Below, in pieces: positions 26,461-34,196 of a stretch of DNA of 64,000 nt. Within the stretch, counting starts at the first letter, position 1. Each line of letters starts with the position of its first letter. The position numbers were made by a program, and so were the translations under genes. The notes under the pieces are model-generated. The model worked only from the letters and a program-made list of their open reading frames with translations. It did not search any database and was not told the origin of the DNA. This DNA is from Planomicrobium okeanokoites (lineage in GTDB: Bacteria > Bacillota > Bacilli > Bacillales_A > Planococcaceae), in contig NZ_QQRS01000002.1 of NCBI RefSeq assembly GCF_003428875.1, positions 310,001 through 374,000 on the forward strand, read 5' to 3'.

Positions 26461-26913
26461 ATGAACAGTTATTTAAAATTCGGAATCATGATTTTAACTT
26501 CGACTTTTCTAATGTATTGGCTGATGTTTTTGAATGTGTTCCAGTTCGAACATGTCACATACAGTGAAACCCGAATCTACATGGCATTGATCATGGGTTC
26601 CGTCATGGCCATAGTCATGCTGCTATTCATGTGGCCGATGTATAAGAACAAGAAAGTAAATTCCATCATTTTAGCCGGCAGCGCTGTGGTGTTCGCACTG
26701 TCACTTTGGCTGGTCCGCAGCCAGGTGCTGATTGAAGATGAGGGTTGGATGAAAGCGATGATTCCGCACCATTCCATTGCTATCCTGACTAGTGAACGTG
26801 CCGACATATCAGATCCTGAGGTCAGAGAACTTGCAGATACGATCATCAAAACACAGCGTGAAGAAATTGCCAAAATGAAAGAACTGATAGAAAAGCTTGA
26901 AAACGAAGAATGA
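26461..26913 (+). CDS. DUF305-family membrane protein
   Basis: A 150-residue protein with three N-terminal transmembrane helices (residues about 5-25, 38-58 and 68-87) and a soluble C-terminal DUF305 tail. The tail has the family motif WMKAMIPHHSIAILTSERA and the helix ELADTIIKTQREEIAKMKELI. The HH pair and Met residues are thought to bind metal in this family. I chose the ATG at 26461, behind AAAGGAG; an in-frame ATG at 26440 lies inside the ribosome site. It follows ydhK with its own terminators on each side. A metal-resistance role is inference. Confidence 0.87.
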   Translation: MNSYLKFGIMILTSTFLMYWLMFLNVFQFEHVTYSETRIYMALIMGSVMAIVMLLFMWPMYKNKKVNSIILAGSAVVFALSLWLVRSQVLIEDEGWMKAMIPHHSIAILTSERADISDPEVRELADTIIKTQREEIAKMKELIEKLENEE

Positions 26914-26924
26914 TTTAAAGCGAA

Positions 26925-26969
26925 AAAGGAAGGCCAAAAGCGAAGATGTTTCGCTTTTGGCCTTCCTTT
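26925..26969. terminator. Strong terminator after the DUF305 gene
   Basis: A 20-base perfect stem, AAAGGAAGGCCAAAAGCGAA with its complement around the loop GATG. It can serve both strands. Confidence 0.93.
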
Positions 26970-27011
26970 CTGTTTCGGTGTCATCAGCTCATCTTTACCA
27001 ATTGCCGACTC

Positions 27012-27149
27012 TTACTTCTTATCCCTTATTTCTTCCAGCAGTTCAATTACCCGTTTATTCTGTTCGCCGAGCGAATCCAGTTTCTTTTCAGTGGTGCTTG
27101 AAATGATCAAGACAACGCCTATCAGTATAATTTCCATCATAAAATCCAT
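27012..27149 (-). CDS. Small membrane protein, 45 residues
   Basis: One N-terminal hydrophobic helix (MMEIILIGVVLIISS) is followed by a charged amphipathic segment rich in Glu, Lys and Leu (LDSLGEQNKRVIELLEEIRDKK) that could form a coiled coil. GGAGAGGTG precedes the ATG at 27149, which I prefer to the longer frame starting at 27200. It is downstream of a lipoprotein gene on the same strand, separated by 40 bases. The function is unknown. Confidence 0.6.
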   Translation of the reverse strand: MDFMMEIILIGVVLIISSTTEKKLDSLGEQNKRVIELLEEIRDKK

Positions 27150-27189
27150 TACACCTCTCCCGTTTCTTTGGATGTATACGGCGAAGCCC

Positions 27190-27633
27190 TCACTGCTCAA
27201 ACTCGACTGTCCCCTGCACCACTTCTACATCGCCTTTCGCTTCAATAAAATCTTTTATTTCCTGTGCAGATTCTTCATCCATCCGGAACGTTGCGTTTTT
27301 ATGCGGATGCAAGCTCTGCAGATAACCTTCACCATCTTCAGTGACCCATAGATGGTAAGTCCGGTTTTCTTCATCTTCCATCATGAACTCCATCGTGAGC
27401 ACAGGTCTTGTGGTAATGATGCTGCCTTCTTCCATCTCCTCTGCAGAATTGACTGCTTCTGTGAAGATTGCGAGCCCGTTGCTCCCGTCCAGGTATTCTT
27501 GTTCAGCCAGCTCTTCCGAACCTTCTGTTTCCCAATAATCCATCCGCAAATTTTCCGCTTCTTCAATGACGGCTGAAGAACAGGCCGAGCAGAAAAGAAG
27601 CATCAGAATCGGCGACCATTTAGCAATCTGCAT
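27190..27633 (-). CDS. Putative lipoprotein, 147 residues
   Basis: The protein begins MQIAKWSPILMLLFCSACSS, a lipoprotein signal with lipobox FCSAC. The mature part is acidic and predicted to be beta-rich (VLTMEFMMEDEENRTYHLWVTEDGEGYLQS). The ATG at 27633 has AAAAGGGG seven bases upstream; an in-frame ATG at 27672 has no ribosome site and would give an atypical signal. I do not recognise a family. It is probably cotranscribed with the small membrane protein downstream. Confidence 0.75.
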   Translation of the reverse strand: MQIAKWSPILMLLFCSACSSAVIEEAENLRMDYWETEGSEELAEQEYLDGSNGLAIFTEAVNSAEEMEEGSIITTRPVLTMEFMMEDEENRTYHLWVTEDGEGYLQSLHPHKNATFRMDEESAQEIKDFIEAKGDVEVVQGTVEFEQ

Positions 27634-27831
27634 ATCAGCACCCCTTTTTCCCACAAACATTATTTTCTTCATGAATTAACTGTCTATTTCAAGTCTACAG
27701 GAAAATTACCGTTTTATGTAAAATAATTTCCCTTCTTTTATCTTTTAATGAATTGATTAAAAACGAATTTCGATTTTTACGATTTTCTTCCTCAGCTGCT
27801 TTGAATTGTATTCTACATTAATACGTGTTAA

Positions 27832-27857
27832 TTTTAGAGTGACCGTTATATCTAAAA
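27832..27857. promoter_or_regulatory. TetR operator upstream of tetR
   Basis: TTTTAGA and TCTAAAA flank the core GTGACCGTTATA. The same core and half-site reappear before the MFS gene (28428-28447), which points to autoregulation and control of the transporter by the TetR protein. The core resembles the GTGACC/GGTCAC boxes of the Bacillus LmrA/YxaF regulators. Confidence 0.7.
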
Positions 27858-27876
27858 ACTAGAGGAGGCCGATTCT

Positions 27877-28404
27877 ATGAGTTCTAAAAGAGAAGATTTA
27901 CTGGTAGCCGCAGAACGGCTTTTCTATACCCACGGCTTTCATGCCATTGGCTTGAAGGCGATTGTACAGGAAGCAGGGGTTGCGCTTATGACCCTCTACA
28001 ACCATTTCGCTTCTAAAGAAGAATTGATTTTAGAAATCCTCAATAGAAGAGAACAGGCCTATTTTGATGTGCTGCGGAAAGTCATCACCGAGGAGACAGG
28101 TACTGTGCAGGAAAAGCTTGCTTCTGCCCATCTGGCATGGCTGAAAGACACAGCTTCGAACGGCTGTATGTTCCTGCGGGCGAAAGAGGAATTCAGCAGC
28201 GATTCCGACCATCCGATTGTCACCAGTGTGAATTCCCATAAAGAAAATACGATCCGCTTTATACAGGCATACGGATTGGACAGAAGCGAGGCTTTGAAAT
28301 TATCGCTGTTGTTTGAAGGTACGACTTCACTGGCTGAGACCACCGATATCAAAGAAGTGGAAGGTGTTTTGAAGTCATTTGTCGACTGTATTGAAGTAAG
28401 TTGA
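27877..28404 (+). CDS. TetR-family regulator
   Basis: A 175-residue repressor. The helix-turn-helix is at residues 8-50 (AERLFYTHGFHAIGLKAIVQEAGVALMTLYNHFASKEEL). The ligand-binding half contains GCMFLRAKEEF, a motif common in the LmrA/YxaF-like branch. GAGGAGG lies before the ATG. An operator-like repeat lies directly upstream of its own start and again before the MFS gene that follows on the same strand, so it likely represses both and is released by the transported compound. Confidence 0.9.
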   Translation: MSSKREDLLVAAERLFYTHGFHAIGLKAIVQEAGVALMTLYNHFASKEELILEILNRREQAYFDVLRKVITEETGTVQEKLASAHLAWLKDTASNGCMFLRAKEEFSSDSDHPIVTSVNSHKENTIRFIQAYGLDRSEALKLSLLFEGTTSLAETTDIKEVEGVLKSFVDCIEVS

Positions 28405-28447
28405 CAGCTTACTTTTTTTACCTCATTTATAGAGTGACCGTTCTATA
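28401..28447 (+). promoter_or_regulatory. Promoter and TetR operator of the MFS gene
   Basis: A -35 TTGACA (28401-28406) overlaps the tetR stop codon and an ATTTAT -10 lies 18 bases further. The inverted repeat TATAGA-GTGACCGT-TCTATA (28428-28447) covers the -10/+1 region, a classical repressor position. Confidence 0.65.
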
Positions 28448-28468
28448 TAAAAATAGGAGTTGATTGTT

Positions 28469-29596
28469 ATGTGGAAAATTGTCTTGCCTGGCATATCCAT
28501 GATCGGCGTTACATACGCATTTGCCAGATACAGCTTCGGTCTCTTCCTGCCGAATATCAGTTCAGACTTGAATCTGTCAGAAAGCCAAGCCGGCTATGTG
28601 GGGTCCGCTGCCTATTTAGCCTATACCGCGGCTTTAATCACAGCCTCGATCTTCATCTCCAAATCCGGAGCACGGCATATCGTCCTGTTATCAGGTGTCA
28701 CTGCCATCCTCGGCATGCTTGGAATGGCGGCTTCACCCAATTTCATCATATTGCTTCTCAGCGCATTCATTGCGGGTCTTGGCAGCGGCTGGATTTCACC
28801 AGCCTTCAGCCAAATCGTGGTTCAATCCTTGACTCCCGATCTTCAGGATAAAGGGAATACATGGATCAACACCGGCACCAGCGTCGGTATTGTCCTGACC
28901 GGTCCTGCAGTTTTGCTTTTTTCCGAACAATGGAGATGGGGATATGTCCTGTTTGCGGTCCTCGCTTTTGGTTCGGTTTGGTGGAATGCGGCTGCTTTAA
29001 CGAATAAAACAGAGGATTCCGCCGCTCCAGCCCGTCTCAAATTCGGGAAGAAGTTATTGATGGACGCTCGTTTTCTCATCATTGCTTCTATTGGCATCGG
29101 CTTGGCCTCCTCCATCTACTGGACATTTTCAAGAAGTTACGTGACCATGGTACACGATAACACCACGGCAGAAAGCGCTGTGTTCTGGATCATCATGGGA
29201 GCCGCCGGCATACTCGGTGGAATCGCCGGTGCCACAATCAGCAAACTGGGACTGGCCAAGTCTTATCGCTTAGGGATGCTGACTTTATCAGCTTCCCTTT
29301 TCGTCCTGACACTCCCTTATCAGGCCAGCATCTACCTGTCAGCTGTACTCTTTGGCATCTCATTCATTTTCATGACCGGATTAATCATCGTTTGGGGTAC
29401 CCGCCAATTCCCCGATTCGCCTTTCATCGGCGTCAGCATCGCCTTCTTCTCTTTGGGCATCGGGCAGTCGATCGGTTCGGTCATCGCCGGGCTGCTGATT
29501 GACGGAACTTCTTTCCCTTTCGCCTTTATCGCATTTTCAATCGCCGGCGCTCTCTTTGTCTTCTGCAAAATTAAGATTTCCGAAACCAAAGCGTGA
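28469..29596 (+). CDS. MFS transporter (YbfB-like)
   Basis: A 375-residue major facilitator protein with about 12 hydrophobic segments. The first helix (GISMIGVTYAFARYSFGLFLP) and the region DLNLSESQAGYVGSAAYLAY resemble YbfB and related exporters. The start is the ATG at 28469, with GGAG nine bases upstream; a TTG at 28460 is not needed. It is controlled by the TetR protein encoded immediately upstream through the operator at 28428-28447. The substrate is unknown; a role in efflux of a toxic compound is inferred from the regulator. Confidence 0.88.
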   Translation: MWKIVLPGISMIGVTYAFARYSFGLFLPNISSDLNLSESQAGYVGSAAYLAYTAALITASIFISKSGARHIVLLSGVTAILGMLGMAASPNFIILLLSAFIAGLGSGWISPAFSQIVVQSLTPDLQDKGNTWINTGTSVGIVLTGPAVLLFSEQWRWGYVLFAVLAFGSVWWNAAALTNKTEDSAAPARLKFGKKLLMDARFLIIASIGIGLASSIYWTFSRSYVTMVHDNTTAESAVFWIIMGAAGILGGIAGATISKLGLAKSYRLGMLTLSASLFVLTLPYQASIYLSAVLFGISFIFMTGLIIVWGTRQFPDSPFIGVSIAFFSLGIGQSIGSVIAGLLIDGTSFPFAFIAFSIAGALFVFCKIKISETKA

Positions 29597-29603
29597 AGCA
29601 AAT

Positions 29604-29653
29604 TAAAAAAAGAACGTCCGCAAATGTCCTGAGACTTTTGCGGACGTTCTTTT
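29604..29653. terminator. Bidirectional terminator between MFS gene and rpiA
   Basis: AAAAGAACGTCCGCAAA pairs with TTTTGCGGACGTTCTTTT; A and T runs flank both sides. Confidence 0.93.
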
Positions 29654-29667
29654 ATTGTTCAGTGGCA

Positions 29668-30351
29668 TTAATTTTTATTGATTACCTGCGCACCATCCGG
29701 CCCCGCCAGAATGACTTTGTCGGTCATATCGATGAACAGGCCTGTTTCGACGACACCGAGCAGCAGTTTAAGTTGGTTGTGAAGGGCGCGCGGGTCTTCA
29801 ATCGACTCAAAAGCGCAGTCGAGAATGTAGTTGCCGTTGTTCGACACGAACACTTCGCCGTCCCGCTCCCGCAGCACTGGCTTGGCACCAAGCGCCTCGA
29901 TTTTGTCGGCCGTGCGCTGCCACGCAAATTGCAGCACTTCGACCGGCAACGGGAATTTCCCGAGCCGGTCGACCATTTTTGACTGGTCCGCGATGATGAT
30001 GACTTGCTTGGCATGCGCGTTGACGAGCTTCTCACGGACGAGCGAACCGCCGCCGCCTTTGGTGAGCTGAAAAGCCGGATCGATTTCATCCGCTCCGTCA
30101 ATCGCCAGATCGAGTGTTTCGACTTCCGAGAAATCGGTCAGCGGAATGCCGAATTCCTTCGCCCAGCCTGCTGTCCGGAGTGATGAGGGGATGCCTTTAA
30201 TATTGAGTCCCTGATCGACCAGTTCTCCGAGACGCTTCAGCAGCCAGTAGACGGTCGTGCCGGAACCCAGTCCAAGCACCATGCCGTCTTCCACGTATTC
30301 CACCGCCTGTTCAGCAGCGGCTTTTTTATAAAGGTCCTGATTCTCTGTCAT
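29668..30351 (-). CDS. rpiA: Ribose-5-phosphate isomerase A
   Basis: A 227-residue isomerase interconverting ribose 5-phosphate and ribulose 5-phosphate. Family motifs are LGLGSGTTVYWLLKRL (phosphate loop), DGADEIDPAFQLTKGGGGSLVREKLV (catalytic Asp, Glu and Lys) and the C-terminal DKVILAGPDGAQVI. AAGGAGG precedes the ATG. It is the last gene of a minus-strand unit with the HPr-like gene 13 bases upstream, and it ends at a two-way terminator. With gnd in the same region it links sugar-acid catabolism to the pentose phosphate pathway. Confidence 0.96.
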   Translation of the reverse strand: MTENQDLYKKAAAEQAVEYVEDGMVLGLGSGTTVYWLLKRLGELVDQGLNIKGIPSSLRTAGWAKEFGIPLTDFSEVETLDLAIDGADEIDPAFQLTKGGGGSLVREKLVNAHAKQVIIIADQSKMVDRLGKFPLPVEVLQFAWQRTADKIEALGAKPVLRERDGEVFVSNNGNYILDCAFESIEDPRALHNQLKLLLGVVETGLFIDMTDKVILAGPDGAQVINKN

Positions 30352-30364
30352 CCGAAACGCCTCC

Positions 30365-30631
30365 TTAGCCTTGGCTCAAATAGGAAACGACGTCTGCCAT
30401 CGCTTCTTCCGCATCTTCACCGACAGTACGGATATTGAGTTCGTCCCCATTGCGCAATTGCAGCGTGATCAGTCCAAGGAAACTTTTCAAGTTGATTTCG
30501 TAAGGCGTGCCGTTGACTGATTTCTTCAAATAAATCTCCGATTGGTATTTCTGTGTCGCTTTGCTGACTTCGACGATGGTCGTCTTGTCTGAAATATTGA
30601 CGGTGATGTCTTTCGATACGCTTTTCTCCAT
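30365..30631 (-). CDS. HPr-like protein lacking the active-site His (Crh-like)
   Basis: An 88-residue protein of the HPr fold. The regulatory-Ser region is conserved (INLKSFLGLITLQLRNGDELNI, equivalent to the Ser46 loop of HPr), and the C-terminal helix EEAMADVVSYL fits. The N-terminal active-site segment, GIHARPA in HPr, is replaced by DKTTIVEV, so the phosphotransfer His is missing. Crh of Bacillus also lacks that His and acts only as a CcpA cofactor when phosphorylated on Ser. This protein may do the same for the surrounding sugar-acid genes. It is not the general PTS HPr. Confidence 0.8.
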   Translation of the reverse strand: MEKSVSKDITVNISDKTTIVEVSKATQKYQSEIYLKKSVNGTPYEINLKSFLGLITLQLRNGDELNIRTVGEDAEEAMADVVSYLSQG

Positions 30632-30651
30632 GAAAATTCCTCCTTTATTGG

Positions 30652-31647
30652 TTACAGCTTGTCTTCCAATTTCACTTTCTCTTTCACGGCTTTATTGACG
30701 AGATAGGTCGGATAATAACCCGACAGCACGTCGGCCACGTTTTCAGCCGTCTTGCGCTTGAGTTCCGTTTCCGCTTCAACAGAATAAAAAGCGGAATGCG
30801 GGTTCAGAATGACATTGTCCATTGCCAGAAGCGGGTTGTCGGCGGCAATCGGCTCTGTTTCAAGCACATCAAGGCCGGCGCCGGCAATCGTTCCTGCCTG
30901 CAGCGCTTCGATCAGTGCCTGTTCATCGATGATTGGCCCGCGCGCCGTGTTGATGATAAATGCTTCTTTTTTCATCATAGCGAATTCTTTCGTGCTTATC
31001 ATCTTTTCCGTATGCGCATTGAGCGGCACATGGACAGAAAGGTAATCCGAACGTCCGCAGAGTTCTTCGAGCGTCACGAGTTCGACGTTTTGCGCGGCAG
31101 CGACTTCCGGTGCCACGAATGGGTCGTAGGCGATGACGTTCAGATCGAATGCCTTCGCTTTTCTCGCTACGGTCTGCGGGATGTTGCCGAAACCGACAAG
31201 GCCGAGCGTCTTCCCTTGCAGGCGATAAATCGGCACAGCGACTTTAAAATCCCAGACACCGTTTTTCACCGAGTTATTGAGGAGCGTCACTTTGCGCGCC
31301 AGCGACAGCAGCAATGCCATCGCGTGGTTTGAAACTTCATCTAGACAATAGTCAGTGACGTTCCCGACGATGATGCCTTTTTCAGTCGCTGCGTCAACGT
31401 CAATCGTGTTGAAGCCGACCCCGTAACGTGAAATGACTTTGCAGTTATCAAGCTGTTCGATGACTTTGCGCGAGATTGGCGCGTATTGGTTGATCAGTGC
31501 ATCGGCGTCTTTGCAGGCGGCGATGACGTCGTCTTCCGTTTTGCATTGTTCGAAAGTCAGTTTGATGCCGAGCTTGTCCAGAACGGCTTCTTCCGGTGCG
31601 AATGTGCTGTATTCGTAGTCGGTGACGACCACTTTGAATGGGCTCAT
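30652..31647 (-). CDS. D-isomer-specific 2-hydroxyacid dehydrogenase (CtBP-like)
   Basis: A 331-residue NAD-dependent dehydrogenase. The nucleotide site is GKTLGLVGFGNIPQTVA, with Asp after beta-2 (VIAYDPFVAPE). The catalytic Arg is in NTARGPIIDE, with Glu and His in LDVLETEP and NPHSAFYS. The class reduces 2-ketoacids such as glyoxylate, hydroxypyruvate or keto-aldonates. AAAGGAG lies before the ATG at 31647, so I reject the longer frame reaching 31707. It is the first gene of the unit with the HPr-like gene and rpiA. Confidence 0.9.
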   Translation of the reverse strand: MSPFKVVVTDYEYSTFAPEEAVLDKLGIKLTFEQCKTEDDVIAACKDADALINQYAPISRKVIEQLDNCKVISRYGVGFNTIDVDAATEKGIIVGNVTDYCLDEVSNHAMALLLSLARKVTLLNNSVKNGVWDFKVAVPIYRLQGKTLGLVGFGNIPQTVARKAKAFDLNVIAYDPFVAPEVAAAQNVELVTLEELCGRSDYLSVHVPLNAHTEKMISTKEFAMMKKEAFIINTARGPIIDEQALIEALQAGTIAGAGLDVLETEPIAADNPLLAMDNVILNPHSAFYSVEAETELKRKTAENVADVLSGYYPTYLVNKAVKEKVKLEDKL

Positions 31648-31703
31648 GGGGTTCTCTCCTTTTGTTGAATGTATAAATAATAAATTATAATAACCGATAT
31701 TCC

Positions 31704-31848
31704 GCAAAATAACTTCGCTTTCCTGGGGGCTTGAGCTGAGCTAACTCGGACTCAGTAACCTTCGCCCGAGTGGATCTCAGCACTTCGCTCGAAACGGAGT
31801 TGGAAACCAACTCCGTTTCTTTTCCCCTGGGAGTCTTCGTTATTTTGC
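31704..31848. repeat. MITE-like palindromic intergenic element
   Basis: The ends are perfect inverted repeats, GCAAAATAAC (31704-31713) and GTTATTTTGC (31839-31848). Inside are further complementary stretches (CTGGGGG against CCCCTGGG) and a perfect 11-bp hairpin, AACGGAGTTGG/CCAACTCCGTT (31793-31817). The layout resembles miniature elements known between genes in Bacillaceae. The rest of 31849-31998 holds no gene that I can support. Confidence 0.7.
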
Positions 31849-31998
31849 TCCATATCTCTAGAGATTTCTCTCAACGCCGTCGCGCCTCCGGACTGGACGA
31901 AACAATAAGACGAGTGGTCTTCTCGGCTTATTCTGAAAGTCTTGTCCTAAGCGCCGAAGCGATTTGCAAATGCTGACAACTTAAATAAGTTGTTCTTT

Positions 31999-33147
31999 TT
32001 ACCACTCAGCAATGGAGCCGTCTTTATGGCGCCATACCGGGTTTTTCCAGTTATGGCCGATTTTCGCCTGTTCGCGGACAAAGTCTTCATTGATGGAAAT
32101 GCCGAGGCCTGCGTTTTGCAGCATGTCGACATAACCGTCTTTGTATTCGAAGACCGTTTTGTCGTTCAGGTAATCGAGCAGATCGCTGCCCTGGTTGTAA
32201 TGGATGCCGAGGCTCTGTTCCTGGATGAAGACGTTATGCGACGTAGCGTCGACCTGCAGGCATGATGCTAACGCGATCGGACCGAGCGGGCAATGCGGCG
32301 CAACCGCCACATCATAAGCTTCCGCCATTGCGAAGATCTTCTTGCATTCCGTGATTCCGCCTGCGTGCGACAAATCCGGCTGGATGATGTCGACGTAGCC
32401 GTCCGACAGGATTTTCTTGAAATCCCATTTCGAGAACATGCGCTCACCTGTCGCAATCGGAATATTGGTGATGTGCGCGATTTCACGCAGGGCTTCATTG
32501 TTTTCCGGCAGGACCGGCTCTTCGATGAACATCGGGCGGAATTGCTCGAGTTCTTTGACGAGGATTTTCGCCATCGGTTTATGTACACGGCCGTGGAAAT
32601 CGATGCCGATGCCGACATATTTGCCGACCGCGTCACGGACTGCCGCGATGCGTTCAACCGCCTGGTCGACTTTTTCGTAGGAGTCGATGTATTGCAGCTC
32701 TTCCGTACCATTCATCTTCACAGCGCTGAACCCTGCTGCAACAGCTTCTTTGGCTGCCGTGCCGACATCGTTCGGACGGTCCCCGCCGATCCATGAGTAG
32801 ACACGGACTGAATCGCGGACGGCCCCGCCCATCAATTCTGAAATCGGTGCGTTGTGGTATTTCCCTTTGATATCCCACAGCGCCTGGTCGATTCCGGCAA
32901 TCGCGCTCATCAAAATCGGACCTCCGCGGTAAAAGCCTGAACGGTACATCATCTGCCACAAATCTTCGATGCGGCGCGGGTCTTTGCCGATCAGGTAATC
33001 GCCAAGCTCATGGACAGCAGCTTCGACTGTAGCGGCGCGGCCTTCAACGACCGGCTCTCCCCAGCCCACAATGCCTTCGTCGGTTTCGATTTTCAGGAAC
33101 AGCCATCTCGGCGGAACGATAAATGTTTCCAGCTTCGTGATTTTCAC
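31999..33147 (-). CDS. dgoD: Galactonate dehydratase (enolase superfamily, DgoD)
   Basis: A 382-residue enzyme, the same length as Escherichia coli DgoD. It is a mandelate racemase/muconate lactonizing type protein that dehydrates D-galactonate to 2-keto-3-deoxygalactonate. Metal ligands and the catalytic His are in [34 protein letters not shown] and APHCPLGPI. The start is GTG at 33147 behind GAGGG; the upstream frame to 33216 has no ribosome site. The neighbours kdgK and eda supply the next two steps. The specific sugar is predicted from family similarity. Confidence 0.9.
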   Translation of the reverse strand: MKITKLETFIVPPRWLFLKIETDEGIVGWGEPVVEGRAATVEAAVHELGDYLIGKDPRRIEDLWQMMYRSGFYRGGPILMSAIAGIDQALWDIKGKYHNAPISELMGGAVRDSVRVYSWIGGDRPNDVGTAAKEAVAAGFSAVKMNGTEELQYIDSYEKVDQAVERIAAVRDAVGKYVGIGIDFHGRVHKPMAKILVKELEQFRPMFIEEPVLPENNEALREIAHITNIPIATGERMFSKWDFKKILSDGYVDIIQPDLSHAGGITECKKIFAMAEAYDVAVAPHCPLGPIALASCLQVDATSHNVFIQEQSLGIHYNQGSDLLDYLNDKTVFEYKDGYVDMLQNAGLGISINEDFVREQAKIGHNWKNPVWRHKDGSIAEW

Positions 33148-33330
33148 AATAAAACCCTCGTTTCTTTTTTTATGATCTTTATGTCCGGTTTTTCGCTTTT
33201 CGCGTGCGAAAAGCATCCGTTCGTCTTTTGGTTTTGGTTTTTGCAGAGATTTTGATGGAAATAAAACCTGAAACTACTCATAATCAGCTTTTTGCGCCGG
33301 TTTCTTAGCGACTTCTTCCGATGAGTTAAC

Positions 33331-33450
33331 GGATATGCGCGTTCGGGAGATTATATCGGCGCTCAGGAAATTATATCGGCGTTCAGCGATTTATATCGGC
33401 GTTCAAAAAATTATATCGGCGCTCAGCGAGATATATCGGCGTTCGCCGAT
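33331..33450. repeat. Tandem array, six 20-bp units (ATATCGGCG core)
   Basis: Units start at 33331, 33351, 33371, 33391, 33411 and 33431, exactly 20 bp apart. The consensus is TTATATCGGCGYTCA followed by five variable bases; the first unit is degenerate. The array occupies the gene-free stretch 33148-33533 between eda and dgoD. It shares the ATCGGCG core with the arrays at 43063 and 52659. Confidence 0.9.
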
Positions 33451-33510
33451 TCATCACCCTTCCACCCGCTATTCCCCCACCTAACGTCAGCCTTATTTCC
33501 AACCAATGCT

Positions 33511-33551
33511 AAAAAAACGCCAGTTTCAGCGCTTTAGCTTCTGGCGTTTTT
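33511..33551 (-). terminator. Terminator at the end of eda
   Basis: AAAAACGCCAG pairs with CTGGCGTTTTT with a nested AGCGCT stem. It overlaps the last codons of eda (stop at 33534), so dgoD probably has its own promoter or depends on read-through. Confidence 0.85.
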
Positions 33552-34178
33552 AATTTTCCCGATAAATTGGCGGGACAGGTCCGTCAATACTTCGTAGCGT
33601 TCTTCCGCGATCGCTTTACTGTCGACTAAAGAGCCGCCAGCTCCGACTGCCACGGCGCCATTCCGGATGAAGGTTTCGACGTTGTCCAAAGAAACGCCGC
33701 CGGTCGGCATCATCGGAATGTGGCCAAGTGGCCCTTGCAGATCTTTGATATAGGCTTCACCGAGTGCGGCACCCGGGAAGATTTTCAACAGGTCGGCGCC
33801 TGCGGAATAAGCGTTGACGATTTCAGTCGGCGTCATGACACCCGGAATGGAGATGCGCCCGTAGCGGTTCGCCATCTGGATGGTTTCGATATCGAAGCTC
33901 GGGCAGAAGATGAAGTCCGACCCGGCATCGATGGCCATTTTGGCAGATGGCGCGTCGAGGACGGTTCCAGCGCCGACAAGAACGCGGTCGCCGAATTTCT
34001 CTTTCAGGTCGCGGATCATGCCGAGTGCACCGGGCGTGTCCAATGTGATTTCAAGGGCACCGGTGCCGCCTTCGACAAGCGCTTCCGCGATTTGGTGGAT
34101 CTGTGATTGTTTGGGTTTACGGATGACTGCGATGAGTCCTGATTCTTTCAGGCGAATAAGGTTTTCCCATTTTTTCAT
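33534..34178 (-). CDS. eda: 2-dehydro-3-deoxy-phosphogluconate/galactonate aldolase
   Basis: A 214-residue class I aldolase that splits KDPG or KDPGal into pyruvate and glyceraldehyde 3-phosphate. Motifs seen are GLIAVIRKP, the Glu in LEITLDTPGA, GAGTVLDAPSA and the Schiff-base Lys in LLKIFPGAALG. Length is typical (about 210). It is preceded at 19 bases by kdgK. With dgoD nearby, a DgoA-like role on KDPGal is as likely as classical Eda. Confidence 0.92.
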   Translation of the reverse strand: MKKWENLIRLKESGLIAVIRKPKQSQIHQIAEALVEGGTGALEITLDTPGALGMIRDLKEKFGDRVLVGAGTVLDAPSAKMAIDAGSDFIFCPSFDIETIQMANRYGRISIPGVMTPTEIVNAYSAGADLLKIFPGAALGEAYIKDLQGPLGHIPMMPTGGVSLDNVETFIRNGAVAVGAGGSLVDSKAIAEERYEVLTDLSRQFIGKIKNARS

Positions 34179-34196
34179 GGCTGCTTCCTCCTCGGT

